Positions 37,301-45,266 of a DNA stretch of 59,688 nt are shown here, piece by piece. The position numbers and the translations under genes are program-made. The notes beneath the pieces were generated by a model. The model worked only from the letters and a program-made list of their open reading frames with translations, was not told the origin of the DNA and ran no database searches. Every line of letters starts with the position of its first letter. Position 1 is the stretch's first letter. The DNA is from a virus, in IMG/VR virus record IMGVR_UViG_3300022748_000181, positions 1-59,688 of that record; one strand, written 5' to 3'.

Positions 37301-39697
37301 AACTTGAACAAACGCTTTTTCAACGCCGTTGTCGGTGATGACATAACCATCAAAGAATTTTGTAAACACTTGATATTGTTTAGTTTCACCACTGATAGCT
37401 GTCCAGTTGTTATATTTGTCAATGACCGCTAGACCGTCGTTTTCCAAAATATAACCGGAGTTTGCATTAACTGTATAAGTTGTTTGATCTAGTGTATATG
37501 TAAATGTGTCCGAATCATAATAGTTAGTAAAACTAATGTCACCTACGTTGTTAAAAGTCTGATACTTTAACGGGAAGCCCAGTACCGGATCATTTGATCC
37601 TGTGCCAACTGTGTATCCAAAGAACTTTGTGCCGGCAAATGTGCTGCCAGGGTAAACGGTTGTATCGCTAAAGCTGTAGTCATTACTGTCAATTAAGTCA
37701 TACAGAGGAGCTTGGTTTACACCAGTCTTGGCTTGGCACTCGATCCATTCAGATCCAGTGAATCTAAACGTCTTGGCCTTGTTGACATCTCCGCCACATA
37801 CTAGAACCTGTTGTCCAGCAAATATAGGGTCGTCACTTGTTTCAACAAGAGTAACATAATTATTGCTATTGATATTTTCAATAACAACTTCATATACTTT
37901 GTTCAACGTGTTGGTGTCGTAATCTTTTGCAAATACTACACGGTCACCTGTTTTTAATACTGCACCATCTACTGTTGCAGATACCTGCCCTTCAACTTCA
38001 TTGAACGCATCAGTTGCATCAAATGTAATGTAGTCAATATTTTTCTTGGCTTGCTTACCTGTGTTAAACAACTGAAGATCTCGATCAAATTCAATGATAG
38101 GTCTACGAGCAGGAAGGTTGGGGCCATAGTTTGCTGCGGTATTGTTATAGGTCGCAGTAGCATCAATAACATCAACATGGAACCATCTGTTGTATCTGCT
38201 CCAAGGGTTTCTATCTTCACTGGCACGATTGATAGTGATATAGTCTGGAGTTGTAGTGATGTATGCTCCAAAGTCTTCAACAACTTCTAGTTCGCTAACA
38301 GGCACTAAACGAATAGCTACACCAACGCCTTCAACGTAGAATTCAGTGTTTGCGTAGGCAGCAGGAACCACAGATGAGTCAAATTTGATCTTAAGACCAT
38401 TTGTAAACTTAACGCCATTAGGGCTGGTGTAACCTACTGAACCTGTAATATCTTTATCAACGTCAATGGTAGAACCAGCAGTATCGACAATTTTAATTTG
38501 CCCAGTAAATGCTGGATTTGTTCCATCTTGGTAAAATAAGTAGTCAGAGTTTGCAGTGATTATAGGAACAAGTGTGTAATTGTAATTGTTATCTAACCAG
38601 AACTGATTACTTGCATAGGTTTTACCTGATCCGATAAAAACCTTTTCACGTGGTAATACTGCAACTTCCTTGATTAGGTTGATTCTACAAGCAGGATCGT
38701 TTTCGTTAAGGGTACTCAATTGAATACGCCATACTGAACGACGGTCTTCAACAGGTACTGTAACGTTGTCCACTGTCCAGAATGCTGGATCAACATCGCT
38801 TGTAACAAAGACAAAAGTCTTGTTGTTAAACTGTGTGTCTAATCCATCTAGCCCATCTGGATGTGCTGCTAAGAAATCACTTAACAACTGACCCTGGATA
38901 TCAGTATAATGGAATGATACTGCTGCCGCAGGGCTTGCCTTGATAGGCATTTGAATATAAAAGTCCTGTGCGTTTGCACTAGGTACATGGAAAATAACTT
39001 CACCAACATCATCGCCGTTGTTAGACACACCAAATATCTGTCTAGTAGAAACAGTAGACACATTTGAATCTGTGCCCGACACGCCGGACTGAGTTTGAAT
39101 CCAGAACTTTGAACCAGGTTGGTCAACTACAAATTTATATGTACCGCCACGAGCCAGAGTTAATTGCAAGTTAGGATGTGTGCCAACTCCGCTGAATACA
39201 TATCCACCGATGTCAGTATTCTTTGTTACAGTAAATGTATTTTGCAATGGCACCGATCCAGCAAATACATTAACTGCATCCGGACCAGACGGTAACCAAT
39301 AATAATCGTAGTATCTAACAAACTTATCAAAATCAAAGTGTCCGTTAAATGAATATGCCTCGGCAGAGAACAATCGTTGATGGTTATTTGTTATGCCATT
39401 ACTGTTGGCAATGCTTTTCAACAAATCAAGATAACCAGACGAAAACGTTACATTATTGTTATCATCTTTAATGGTAATAGATGGCTCAAGTTGATAGTGC
39501 TTTCTAGCAGTATCTAACTCCGGAACATAATTGTCCTGTAACTTATACGTAGGTGCAAAAGTACGACCAATATAACCATTGATAGGCACGTTAACTGCTT
39601 GAGTATAAAGCTGATCTAACGTTGCGCCTAAGAATCGTTGGTTAGTTGATGTTCTAAATGCACCTGGCAAAAAGTTAATTGTGTTGTTTAACGCCAT
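28313..39697 (-). CDS. Giant baseplate/tail structural protein, 3794 aa
   Basis: 3794 aa in one open frame. The start overlaps the gp6 stop (TAATG) and the stop overlaps the next ATG. N-terminus: NTINFLPGAFRTSTNQRFLG and FDFDKFVRYYDYYWLPSG. Residues about 2165-2550 contain six or so repeats with FG-x-S-(V/L) followed by hydrophobic strands and (V/I)-G-x-P/S-G, for example DKFGTSVKIS, SKFGSVVKV, ALFGYSLDID, GRFGVSVSVS and DLFGSSVDVS. This is the FG-GAP pattern of integrin-alpha-like beta-propellers. Near 3180-3235 are two PG(T/S)GYxxxP repeats. No cysteine-rich or catalytic site noticed. The position after gp25 and gp6 and before the fibres suggests a wedge or fibre-anchoring baseplate protein with a built-in propeller possibly used for binding; this is inference. 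Confidence 0.75.
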   Translation of the reverse strand: MALNNTINFLPGAFRTSTNQRFLGATLDQLYTQAVNVPINGYIGRTFAPTYKLQDNYVPELDTARKHYQLEPSITIKDDNNNVTFSSGYLDLLKSIANSNGITNNHQRLFSAEAYSFNGHFDFDKFVRYYDYYWLPSGPDAVNVFAGSVPLQNTFTVTKNTDIGGYVFSGVGTHPNLQLTLARGGTYKFVVDQPGSKFWIQTQSGVSGTDSNVSTVSTRQIFGVSNNGDDVGEVIFHVPSANAQDFYIQMPIKASPAAAVSFHYTDIQGQLLSDFLAAHPDGLDGLDTQFNNKTFVFVTSDVDPAFWTVDNVTVPVEDRRSVWRIQLSTLNENDPACRINLIKEVAVLPREKVFIGSGKTYASNQFWLDNNYNYTLVPIITANSDYLFYQDGTNPAFTGQIKIVDTAGSTIDVDKDITGSVGYTSPNGVKFTNGLKIKFDSSVVPAAYANTEFYVEGVGVAIRLVPVSELEVVEDFGAYITTTPDYITINRASEDRNPWSRYNRWFHVDVIDATATYNNTAANYGPNLPARRPIIEFDRDLQLFNTGKQAKKNIDYITFDATDAFNEVEGQVSATVDGAVLKTGDRVVFAKDYDTNTLNKVYEVVIENINSNNYVTLVETSDDPIFAGQQVLVCGGDVNKAKTFRFTGSEWIECQAKTGVNQAPLYDLIDSNDYSFSDTTVYPGSTFAGTKFFGYTVGTGSNDPVLGFPLKYQTFNNVGDISFTNYYDSDTFTYTLDQTTYTVNANSGYILENDGLAVIDKYNNWTAISGETKQYQVFTKFFDGYVITDNGVEKAFVQVDILPAAQTTVPHTKVYLNNALLTPKTDYNFIKVGIYDVIVLETLPAVGDKIDVLIFSDQASAESFYEIPRNLEYNPLNGNFSSVTLGQIRSHYDKLLENTSVVSSGTIPVQDLYVRDHTGTLMQHSSPLIYAVGFMNNPDINFINGLSLAKKEYTKFKNKFLGLCSSLTNLNYKDPVSGVDTILQTINAVKNSSFPWYYSDMVPQGGNFTSVTYDVLNVRQTTYEISSIFNNHELSNRSILIYLNGVQLIEGTDYVFSTISPSVTFNVTFNFGDVIYIRDYFNTDGNYVPETPTKLGLYPKFKPEIFVDNTYQTPISVIRGHDGSITPAFGDFRDQYILELEKRIYNNIKVDYANNFIDLYDVIPGRFRKTDYSDLEFETILSQSFSEWTGQNNLDYTSNTVYDPNNSWTWNYAKFTDVVDGSYLQGSWRAIYEYWYDTDTPNITPWAMLGISSKPSWWDGRYGAGPYTSGNAVLWEDLESGYIWNDGAPYYDTRFARPGLTSFIPVDNAGNLISPTDVSLVKSANPQQAGKPWSPGEHGPVEIAWRRSGDYPYAIQLAIALSKPAKYFGTQLDIHKFFKNPQTGHFSTIDNKKLSPDTIVVNGDSSSVPGTVLRSSGYINWIVDSLTNQGVAAVDKVNTFLKNMSVQLTCKVGGFTDKNLITVYAEQTTPGSTNASVVVPDANYTLYLDSSVPVNTVTYSAVIVEKTLSGYSVTGYDTSKPFFTIYPSVIDANFQTATINSASAKIYSSASADPVLIPYGTEFTSIQQVADFLISYERFLTKQGFVFTQFDTDLQTERNWTLSVNELLYWSQQGWSANSIIVLNPISSKLNLSTQGSIVGEISNLTNGSKILDQNFLPIKTSNFNIIRTDEPVVGNNFYISTLDGTGICFARFDLIQFEHVLVFDNISEFGDIFYIPTLGTRQNRLKLNGVKTGIWTGALSAPGYMYNDPNIPEWTQGKDYKIGDLVTYNSYYYTATKDMPALLKFDPTLWTKINKSDIKTGLLPSLGHNAQKFENIYDIDKPPVDETLQNFSAGLIGFRPRPYLTDLGISIPTQTKLYQGYIKEKGSLNSITALTKANFNNVTGNINIHEEWAFRVGLYGGVNSNTFTEFVLDQSTFNSNPVAFTFTDNEYSTGNIIVNLSTASNVYNASNVSNVSTNIYGNRANHAYMTDLPSVGYMNAEDVDYSVFDINKFTDPLTKLGSGDKVWVAKDGTGQWDILRVNETDINAVAVTYTLDTFAQLQFNDHHPFVENDALVLKYFDPDFDGVYKVLSVPNLLTVTIEIKNEVALKRLLRGLSLSGNGIVYSLVSAKINSITDLAVNTIPKHGWIENDRVWVDSATTDGWGVYTYTTPWPETGLTHLTANVAQGNDKFGTSVKISSNNNYVYVGNPGNKSVQVFANVAGTLHANVTVSNAIANFGSVVESQGNLLIVGSTTDANVHVYRHWANATVTKLQTIKSANVTAINSISLSSDLKHLYIGDATNNIVEAYYTQTADTFGWVSKHTGPVASKFGSVVKVNSNGTKVFVSAPEATNVFAKAGNVYVYNGNTFATAQATISSQSKNDSALFGYSLDIDATGTNLLIGIPGSSESGQANGALERYALNGSTYNYTQLLTQPTMDIGRFGVSVSVSSDAAVLAVGSQGSSTDEHTYFDEFATIIDSDTTKFVDEIYDSGVTYVFENQIDQSQVGNAGQYVFAHELEAQLSAGDLFGSSVDVSRTLIVAGAPGSNATAGSAYTYNNLLGKLGWTLTRQQQAKVDIDTISRTFIYNKTDNNILAALDFIDPAKGKLLSTIDKDIDFKVIADPAMYNAGTGVVSPDLHWGANQVGKIWWNLDSIRYIDYEQDALIYRLTRWGQTFPGSSVDVYEWVESTTVPSQYTGSGTPLHADDSAYCTSGYVDQGGNIKLKYYFWVSNRDIINTRAGKSNSVVAIANAIESPAEQGIPYATVLRNDSIAMYNVNQLLTGQNSILHLGTQIGEQKLIHSEYALVQEGNTTNPIPAQLINKLNDSLSGIDANGNPVPDPSLPVSQRYGIGNRPVQTMIMRKDDALYNVIYLINNFLAEYPTVIRKPLTLMNSSEPVPAADSGEYDLSVDTFIELSYINPNKLSVGTKVIVLDDVNYSTKWAIYTWNGTAFNSEPRVQSFKTSLYWYYTDWFDSSYDPTSTPDLTVANNLEFGKLTLQPNTYIKVLDDGHGKFLVYHIDSSLKLNLVGIESGTIQVLSNVMPPAKETRQMLLAMKQEIFTDDIASEYNKIFFTIIKYILTEQRNVDWLFKTSFINAIQHIRKLEQFPAYISDNQNFYVDYINEVKPYRTIIREFVVDYERQDQFDGDITDFDLPPYWDSNVNVYRSPSGELSSDAAKLQTGVYSQWANNYAYKVVDTIIERPGTGYLLPPQISFVGGNGKGAEGYAEVNAYGQLSGIVITNPGSGYTSIPTIVINGTGTGAVARAVLRNIFDGNNTGHNVVRSVKTKIKFDRTSYTTSNVFQPWDEVVAGQVIAANTIIRLDEILYKLDQNDYTIDANVEFPIANVTQIGAGDFTSANDRITAFNGNVDLSLYVDGISYPGVIVDGNTAELWTANLVVFPDKLITYGGNLYLTTGNVFDAGGSFANISANVEQVYADSMTKVGINTDSIIQSRFTDALGVDPSDILIDGGAYVDTYESHAPEELVPGQMFDSVNISVFSNVSPTVNDYAFRLFDDLNQGRHFYRIAAANTTTLSQTLHLTDTVVHLTDASVLPQANPDMAIPGVLFVNGEKITYYRNYSHDTVTPWTANLTVTTGSLISYSGNTYVTTGNVYGATFNVVATNAEIIDVNSVTQIRRGVDGTPTLVQAQGSIATDGSRQQVVPNSTVTKSNVGASPATYTVTGNVSYLLTATHAISANIGEFITQVGSSANVRLLETVHNANIVAVVGVGPTTTWNTGNLIVNGVTTIANKVSYNPIGMVNTAGQVTLAANTDIATGEIWYDVGVGTATTGNGLINSHTFASDFLLNSPGYMP

Positions 39698-42600
39698 TAA
39701 AATGTTCCTACTAGATTGTTACCAAGATTTAAATATGCTGCTGTTACCGCAGAAACAATAACGACATCGTTAACTGTTGCTGCACTGGTAATAATTTCCC
39801 AAGGTTCTGAATTGATTTGGAAGAAGTTACCAAAGACAAGATTGTTATTAGTCGGAACTATAACAACACTAGAGATATTCGGAGCCAATGTGGCATGCAA
39901 ATATGCTGCTAGTTCACTAAAATAAAATGTTTCACCAAAGTCCCAGTTGTTAATATCAAAGTAGGTATTAATTGCTGCAACAACTTGAGTCTTAATTTCA
40001 TTGTCAGTTAACCCAACGGTTGGATTTTTAACAACTTGAAACACTGCTCTCAAATTAGGATCTACTTTTTCGTTATTACCAAACAAAGGTTTAAACTTGG
40101 CAGGATTCCAAACAATAGAATCACTTACTGCTTTGTAGTTGTTTAAATCCGCAAAGTCAATTTCTAAACTGCTGATCGGAGGAGGATCAGGTTGAATTAG
40201 TTTACCAGTTAAATCGCGCAACCAAGTTAGGTAACTTGATGCATACGCATTGGTCAACACATAAGCATCAATGATGTTTACCGGTGTTGGGTCAATTCTG
40301 TTTCGTGATGGGACATTGTGCTTGTATTGGAAATACAATTCACCTCGTGTTAATTCTGTGCCAGCCACCGTAGAATATAAATCGGGATTGTCCGGTACTC
40401 CGGCTACCTGAGTGCTAGGACATCTTACCAATAGTTGTGTGTCATCCACGTATCCATCGGCTGCTGTTAATGTGTTATATACTTGCCATAATACATCCTG
40501 TCCAATTGGGTTAGATGAGTTTGGCATAGTATTGATCTTTAATACCTTGATACTGTCTGTAATGTTTACGCCAGTAGTTGAATCATAAACCCTTGCATTT
40601 GGATCAAAATAGAACTTGGTGCTGTTAACACTGCCAAATACATAATCAACTACCTTGTAATCAATATTGTATTGGCCGCCGCTATAGGTAAACTTCAATA
40701 ACCAGTTTGTCGAACTGCCAATATCTGCAGGCAATATGTTAACCCAGACTTGATTAACTTGATCAAATGTCAATCCGAAGTTAACCTTGGTACGAATTTG
40801 ACTAATCATTGTGCTGATTAGCTCATTGCTTAGGTCATTCTTATAAGGCGGAATAATGCAAGTTGCGCCGCCTAAATTCTCATCGCTCAATACTGCACCT
40901 GTCGGAACAACTGTACCAAAGGTAACTAAACTAGGAGTAGTGATGTCAGCATTGCTTACTGTGCTCTTTACAGCAGCATAGAACGACAATGTATCACTAG
41001 ACGAACCAGGAGTACCTTGTACAAGATTGTGCTGTGCATCAAAATAATAACCAGCTGGTGCAGAGAACTTTAAGCTAGCACCCGGTGCTACATACTTTAA
41101 GTTGCCTGATGTACCTGTGCCAATTTGCTGTGTGCTGTTGTTGTACTGTAGGTACCCGCTGCTGGTAACAGTTGAATTGCCAGTTTGTGCAAAAGCAACA
41201 TTGGCATGTGGGCTGTTATAGCGTTGGAATGTAGCGTAATAATAGTTTTTCATTTCCGAAGAATTAACAATTGGATTTACCTTGTTGTAAATTGCTTCGT
41301 AAATGTCGTTGGTAGTTAAAAAGTTAAAGCTAGTTGTCTTAACTGTGTTGTCTGATGATAATACTCCATCATCGCCAAAGATATTGGTGCTACTGTAGCT
41401 GCCTGTTGGATCAATGGCATCAAGATATAAACTTACACCACTGCTGGTACGGTTTACTGCTTTGATCTTTTGAATACTGCTGTGTGTAGTCTGCGGAAGG
41501 ATATTATAGTCCTCTGCAGAGATCATACGGTTCTGTGTATAATATTGTTGTGGTGCAGAACTCTTGATGCTAGACAAGCTAGGTGCAGCGTTGGCATTGG
41601 TAACAGTATACTTTAAACTTGCAGTGATAGACATAGTCTCAACACTGCCGGCCTTATTAATATAGCTGAACGAAATAGTTACATTAGACAAGTCATCGGG
41701 TGTCAATGAATATGTCAAGCCATTGCAGGTTCTGTAAAAGAACTTAAAGCTGCCTTGCGGTACATTAGCAAAGCTACCATCACCAAATACCAAATCAACT
41801 TGTTCGTTGTTTTTAGTATTAACCTGATACAAATTCTTTTCGCTCAAGTTGTTAAAGATTACGTTGATACCAGGTAATGCAGGAACACGGGACCACAATG
41901 TTTGAGGATTACCGTTTACATCTAATGCATATAACCACTGATCATCTGTTGTAATGTTGTTGGTTGCAATAGATACATAGTTGTTAGGAATTGCATTAGT
42001 AACGTTAAAGCTAGTTGAATTTAATGTACCTTGCTTGAAGTAGACAAAGAAACCAGTATTGTTGCTGCCATTGCCGTTCTTGTCGTTTCTATGCAATAGG
42101 TTAAAGGACCCAACCTTAGTAGGATCATCTTGATAAATGTAATTCTTACCAACTGTGGTTGCACTCACTGCTTCAAATGATACAGGTGTACCTTGTAGCT
42201 TTACGTTAAAACCGGCCACAGGCAGTGTGTTGGGATTCAAGTTGATACTGTACTCGTCAGTCTGTATTCCATTTAGAACTTGACTATTGCCGGGCTTGCC
42301 AATGGTCTCTGTGCTGTCCAATGATGCATTCAATATTGCTGTAAATTGTTCTAACCAACTGTCGTTTGTCAAATCATTCCAATGTACAGTAACATTAGAC
42401 AGATTAAGTCCGTTACTATCGTAAATTGATTCAGTTGTTTTGATACTGTCAATTTTTAACAAGCCCGATGCTGGATTACCGCGACCAGGATTGTAACTTA
42501 GCATACGTGCTAATTTTAAAATACTGTCTCTGCGTTGTGCTGTGTCAATGAAGTTTTCGCGAGCGTTTAAATCTGTGCGGAAAGCAAGACTTTGGCCCAA

Positions 42601-42810
42601 GAACGCAATCATGTCAATCAATGCCATGTATTCCGAACTTTCAATGAAGTCATTAAAAGTTTCCGGATAATACGTTTTGATGTAATTAACCATGGAATTA
42701 CGCAGCGTTTCGAAATCGTAGCTGGTAAAATCCGCGTTTGTGAACGTTTGGTAAATCTTGGTCCAATCCTGTTGTACCAAAAGATTTGTTTGACGAGTGC
42801 TCTGTGCCAT
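39697..42810 (-). CDS. gp6: Baseplate wedge protein gp6-like
   Basis: 1037 aa, larger than T4 gp6 (about 660). The N-terminus carries the familiar block: DFETLRNSMVNYIKTYYPETFNDF, SEYMALIDMIAFLGQSLAFRTDLNARENF, then QRRDSILKLARMLSYNPGRG. In cyanophage and T4 gp6 proteins this block is strongly conserved. The middle contains RMISAEDYNILP, another gp6-family block. gp6 forms the hexagonal frame of the baseplate wedge. It lies directly after gp25, the T4 order, and is coupled to the giant structural gene. The extra length is in the beta-rich C-terminal half. Confidence 0.9.
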   Translation of the reverse strand: MAQSTRQTNLLVQQDWTKIYQTFTNADFTSYDFETLRNSMVNYIKTYYPETFNDFIESSEYMALIDMIAFLGQSLAFRTDLNARENFIDTAQRRDSILKLARMLSYNPGRGNPASGLLKIDSIKTTESIYDSNGLNLSNVTVHWNDLTNDSWLEQFTAILNASLDSTETIGKPGNSQVLNGIQTDEYSINLNPNTLPVAGFNVKLQGTPVSFEAVSATTVGKNYIYQDDPTKVGSFNLLHRNDKNGNGSNNTGFFVYFKQGTLNSTSFNVTNAIPNNYVSIATNNITTDDQWLYALDVNGNPQTLWSRVPALPGINVIFNNLSEKNLYQVNTKNNEQVDLVFGDGSFANVPQGSFKFFYRTCNGLTYSLTPDDLSNVTISFSYINKAGSVETMSITASLKYTVTNANAAPSLSSIKSSAPQQYYTQNRMISAEDYNILPQTTHSSIQKIKAVNRTSSGVSLYLDAIDPTGSYSSTNIFGDDGVLSSDNTVKTTSFNFLTTNDIYEAIYNKVNPIVNSSEMKNYYYATFQRYNSPHANVAFAQTGNSTVTSSGYLQYNNSTQQIGTGTSGNLKYVAPGASLKFSAPAGYYFDAQHNLVQGTPGSSSDTLSFYAAVKSTVSNADITTPSLVTFGTVVPTGAVLSDENLGGATCIIPPYKNDLSNELISTMISQIRTKVNFGLTFDQVNQVWVNILPADIGSSTNWLLKFTYSGGQYNIDYKVVDYVFGSVNSTKFYFDPNARVYDSTTGVNITDSIKVLKINTMPNSSNPIGQDVLWQVYNTLTAADGYVDDTQLLVRCPSTQVAGVPDNPDLYSTVAGTELTRGELYFQYKHNVPSRNRIDPTPVNIIDAYVLTNAYASSYLTWLRDLTGKLIQPDPPPISSLEIDFADLNNYKAVSDSIVWNPAKFKPLFGNNEKVDPNLRAVFQVVKNPTVGLTDNEIKTQVVAAINTYFDINNWDFGETFYFSELAAYLHATLAPNISSVVIVPTNNNLVFGNFFQINSEPWEIITSAATVNDVVIVSAVTAAYLNLGNNLVGTF

Positions 42811-42829
42811 ATTCTTTACCTATATCTTG

Positions 42830-42837
42830 TATTTATT
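42830..42837 (-). promoter_or_regulatory. Late-promoter-like octamer AATAAATA before gp6
   Basis: Minus-strand AATAAATA (seven of eight bases of the T4 late consensus) sits 19 nt upstream of the gp6 ATG, in the 46-bp gap after gp25, leaving room for a short leader with AGG upstream of the start. Confidence 0.5.
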
Positions 42838-42856
42838 AGGCGTATAATATGGCTAC

Positions 42857-43231
42857 TTAATTGGTAGTGATAGATTGCTTATTTCTGTCGAAATTCAAGG
42901 CTAATACATCAGACTGGTTTGTAGGTACATACGCCAACGTTAATTCGACTAAAATGCCGTTTTCTTGTTGTGTTACTGCCACTTGCCCTACACGTATTCT
43001 AGGGTCATACTGTGCAATTTTAGTGACGTCTTGTGTTATGATTTGTTGAGTGTCTTCGTTCAACGGTTCAAATAACATATCCCATATTATTGTGCCGAAG
43101 TTTGGCTGCATCAGCTTTTCGCCGCGGCGAATATTAAAGTAATTAACCAAGTCTTGTTTGGCAAGCTCAAAGTCAGTTAACTTATATTTTTTAGCATTGT
43201 TTTTAGTGCTGAAGCCGGAATATGTAATCAT
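42857..43231 (-). CDS. gp25: Baseplate wedge subunit gp25
   Basis: 124 aa. It matches the gp25/GPW family: KYKLTDFELAKQDLVNYFNIRRGEKLMQPNFGTIIWDMLFEPL, then DPRIRVGQVAVTQQENG and a final hydrophobic strand LVELTLAYV. The RRGE-(K/R) and P-x-FG-(T/S) motifs are the family hallmark. gp25 forms the core of the baseplate wedge and seeds the sheath. Length is normal for the family. Placed immediately before gp6, as in other T4-like genomes. Confidence 0.93.
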   Translation of the reverse strand: MITYSGFSTKNNAKKYKLTDFELAKQDLVNYFNIRRGEKLMQPNFGTIIWDMLFEPLNEDTQQIITQDVTKIAQYDPRIRVGQVAVTQQENGILVELTLAYVPTNQSDVLALNFDRNKQSITTN

Positions 43232-43239
43232 AGTAATAT

Positions 43240-43866
43240 TTATTGACTTAATACCACTATGGCATAACGACCGCTGTTAAATGCTGCGGCGCCGTTGCCT
43301 ATGTTTTCGTAGCGCCATTGGTAAGCAGCATTGCCTAACTCCCATCCCACATACATCATACCAGCCAGTACCTCAGCTGAGTCATTTTCTGTAACTGCAC
43401 CGCTTTGCAGTAGCATAGTATAGGTATCGTACAGTATTTGGTAGGATAAATGATCTTGCCCAACAGTGCTACCAAGGAACTCGCCGAGACTTTTTAAATC
43501 GTATAGGTAATTTCCATAGCTGTTGGTACTTCTAATGGCCATTTGCTTCCAACAGTTTTTGTAATTAACACAATCGTTTCCGTATGATTTGTTAGATCCG
43601 GTTATTAATAGTCCATAGCTTTCTAGCGTGGTACTGGTAAACTGGTATCTGCCTAATTCATTGTTTGTTCCGATTTTGCTGTAGTCCCATGTACTTTTGT
43701 CGTAGCCTATCTGAGCTTGCAGGTTACGTAACTGTACGCCGGTTAATACACCAATTGATGCCCAAGCAGGCACTTCCCCGGGAGCATCTGCACGATTAAT
43801 CCAGCTAATAGGTAGCGGAGTGCGTATCGGAGTGTTGGATGCTTGGATAATGCCGAGTTCAATCAT
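43240..43866 (-). CDS. Baseplate-region protein, possible lysozyme/transglycosylase-like, 208 aa
   Basis: 208 aa. The segment NNELGRYQFTSTTLESYGL (about residues 68-86) resembles the G-x-YQF-x-x-x-TL-x-x-x-G block of phage muramidases and transglycosylases, and a Cys pair (DCVNYKNC) follows. A clear upstream catalytic Glu was not identified, so enzymatic function is uncertain. The gene overlaps gp5 by 4 bp (ATGA) and gp5 here lacks the lysozyme domain it carries in T4, so this gene may supply that function separately. It could instead be a purely structural hub protein. Confidence 0.45.
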   Translation of the reverse strand: MIELGIIQASNTPIRTPLPISWINRADAPGEVPAWASIGVLTGVQLRNLQAQIGYDKSTWDYSKIGTNNELGRYQFTSTTLESYGLLITGSNKSYGNDCVNYKNCWKQMAIRSTNSYGNYLYDLKSLGEFLGSTVGQDHLSYQILYDTYTMLLQSGAVTENDSAEVLAGMMYVGWELGNAAYQWRYENIGNGAAAFNSGRYAIVVLSQ

Positions 43867-45254
43867 TTGCTAGGTCTTTCCCATGGTTCATGTGCTGGAA
43901 CAACTGTACAGATAGATGACAATACCTTTGCGTTTGCTACCCAATTCTTTCCCAGGAATTCTGTATCTTTGTGCGGCTTGCCCAAGGTTGGCAACGGTGG
44001 CAGTGGGATGCCCGGAGCACCGCTGTTTAAACGTAGCATAGCACCCACTACGCTGGTATCTCCCACAGCAGACAATGTCAGACTTGCACCTGCTGTAACG
44101 CTGACTTTGGCCATGGCGCTGAGTGTTGCCATGCCTGCTGATTTTATGCTGGCGCTGATTAACGAACTCAATGACAACGACCCGCCGGAATAAATGCTTG
44201 TACTCATTGCGGATTTCATTGATATAGACATGGCATCCATGTTAATTGCTGAATCACTATGGAAATTAATTGGGCCCTTAGACCTCAAGTTAAATCCCCC
44301 AATGCCAAAAACGTTTATCTGGCCGTTTTCACTAAACTCAAGCCACTGGTTGCCACTGGAGCTAGCAATATACAGTATATTCTTGGTGTCATTCATTAAC
44401 ACTTGGTGACCGCCCGAAGTTCGTAATCGCATCAATTGATCATTGCCATCTGCATCACCATCATCCATAACAAACTGGTGGCCACCTTTTCTAAAGAAGA
44501 CCATTTGCGGTCTGCCTTCAATTTGATCGGTCATTGTGCCTTTGCGGCCCGGGGTACTAATTCCATATACATTGCTAGGGCTTTCACGTAGGCTACTAGA
44601 ACTAATCGCGCCTCTAATGGGATCTCTGTCAAGTCCCTGTTTGATCAATGTCATTGACTGGAATTCGTGCGGATAGCGAGGAGTATTTTCAAGTCCGTCT
44701 GCATTAAACACTTTAGAGTCACTGGTGTTGACTTCAACAACAGGCAATACACTATCTGCACTTAGATAAGGAGTAAGTGCATCACTTGGATCTTTGGTGT
44801 TGTTTGATCCACCAATATGTCTAGCAATGCCCGGAACCATATGATGACTTGGAGTATCGTAGATGCAGGCAAACCAATAACATCTACTCATGTCTCCGGC
44901 AGCAAAGGTAACTAGAACTTTATTACCAATGTCCGGAGGCACAAACCACATGCCGTAACTTTGCCCCGAAGTCATTGGATTGTCCGGAGCTTGTTGTGTG
45001 TCAGTTCCGTAGGTTGAACCAAAAAACGGACTTGCATAGCTAGCCGGGATAGCATCTATATCGCCTGTACCAATGTCTGTTGTTGCCCCGCCCCATTCCG
45101 GAATATTTACTAGTAATTGCCCTAGCCTACTGCCTTCAACAATACCTACTACTGTTGCTTCGTACGGGCCTGGGTCAGACACATAACCTGATATTTTAAA
45201 ATCAGATTTTGAGCTAACATCGCCACCAGACTTTCTTACTTGACTTGTTGCCAT
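43863..45254 (-). CDS. gp5: Baseplate hub/needle protein gp5-like
   Basis: 463 aa. The N-terminal OB-fold block YEATVVGIVEGSRLGQLLV (about residues 29-47) leads to GMWFVPPDIGNKVLVTF and RCYWFACIYDT, as in gp5/VgrG proteins. Residues about 250-340 have GGHQFVMDD and GGHQVLMND, the gp5/VgrG linker repeats; the C-terminus (about 310-440) is a run of short Ser/Ala/Met/Lys strands consistent with a beta-helix. T4 gp5 has a lysozyme domain between the OB fold and the helix; none is visible here. AAGGA lies 9 nt before the ATG. Function: membrane-piercing needle at the baseplate centre. Confidence 0.85.
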   Translation of the reverse strand: MATSQVRKSGGDVSSKSDFKISGYVSDPGPYEATVVGIVEGSRLGQLLVNIPEWGGATTDIGTGDIDAIPASYASPFFGSTYGTDTQQAPDNPMTSGQSYGMWFVPPDIGNKVLVTFAAGDMSRCYWFACIYDTPSHHMVPGIARHIGGSNNTKDPSDALTPYLSADSVLPVVEVNTSDSKVFNADGLENTPRYPHEFQSMTLIKQGLDRDPIRGAISSSSLRESPSNVYGISTPGRKGTMTDQIEGRPQMVFFRKGGHQFVMDDGDADGNDQLMRLRTSGGHQVLMNDTKNILYIASSSGNQWLEFSENGQINVFGIGGFNLRSKGPINFHSDSAINMDAMSISMKSAMSTSIYSGGSLSLSSLISASIKSAGMATLSAMAKVSVTAGASLTLSAVGDTSVVGAMLRLNSGAPGIPLPPLPTLGKPHKDTEFLGKNWVANAKVLSSICTVVPAHEPWERPSK

Positions 45255-45266
45255 TTATTGAATTCC

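Noticed and set aside
43237-43244. AATAAATA on the minus strand before gp25
   Set aside because: Only 5 nt separate it from the ATG, so a late transcript would be leaderless; likely AT-rich chance overlap with the preceding stop.
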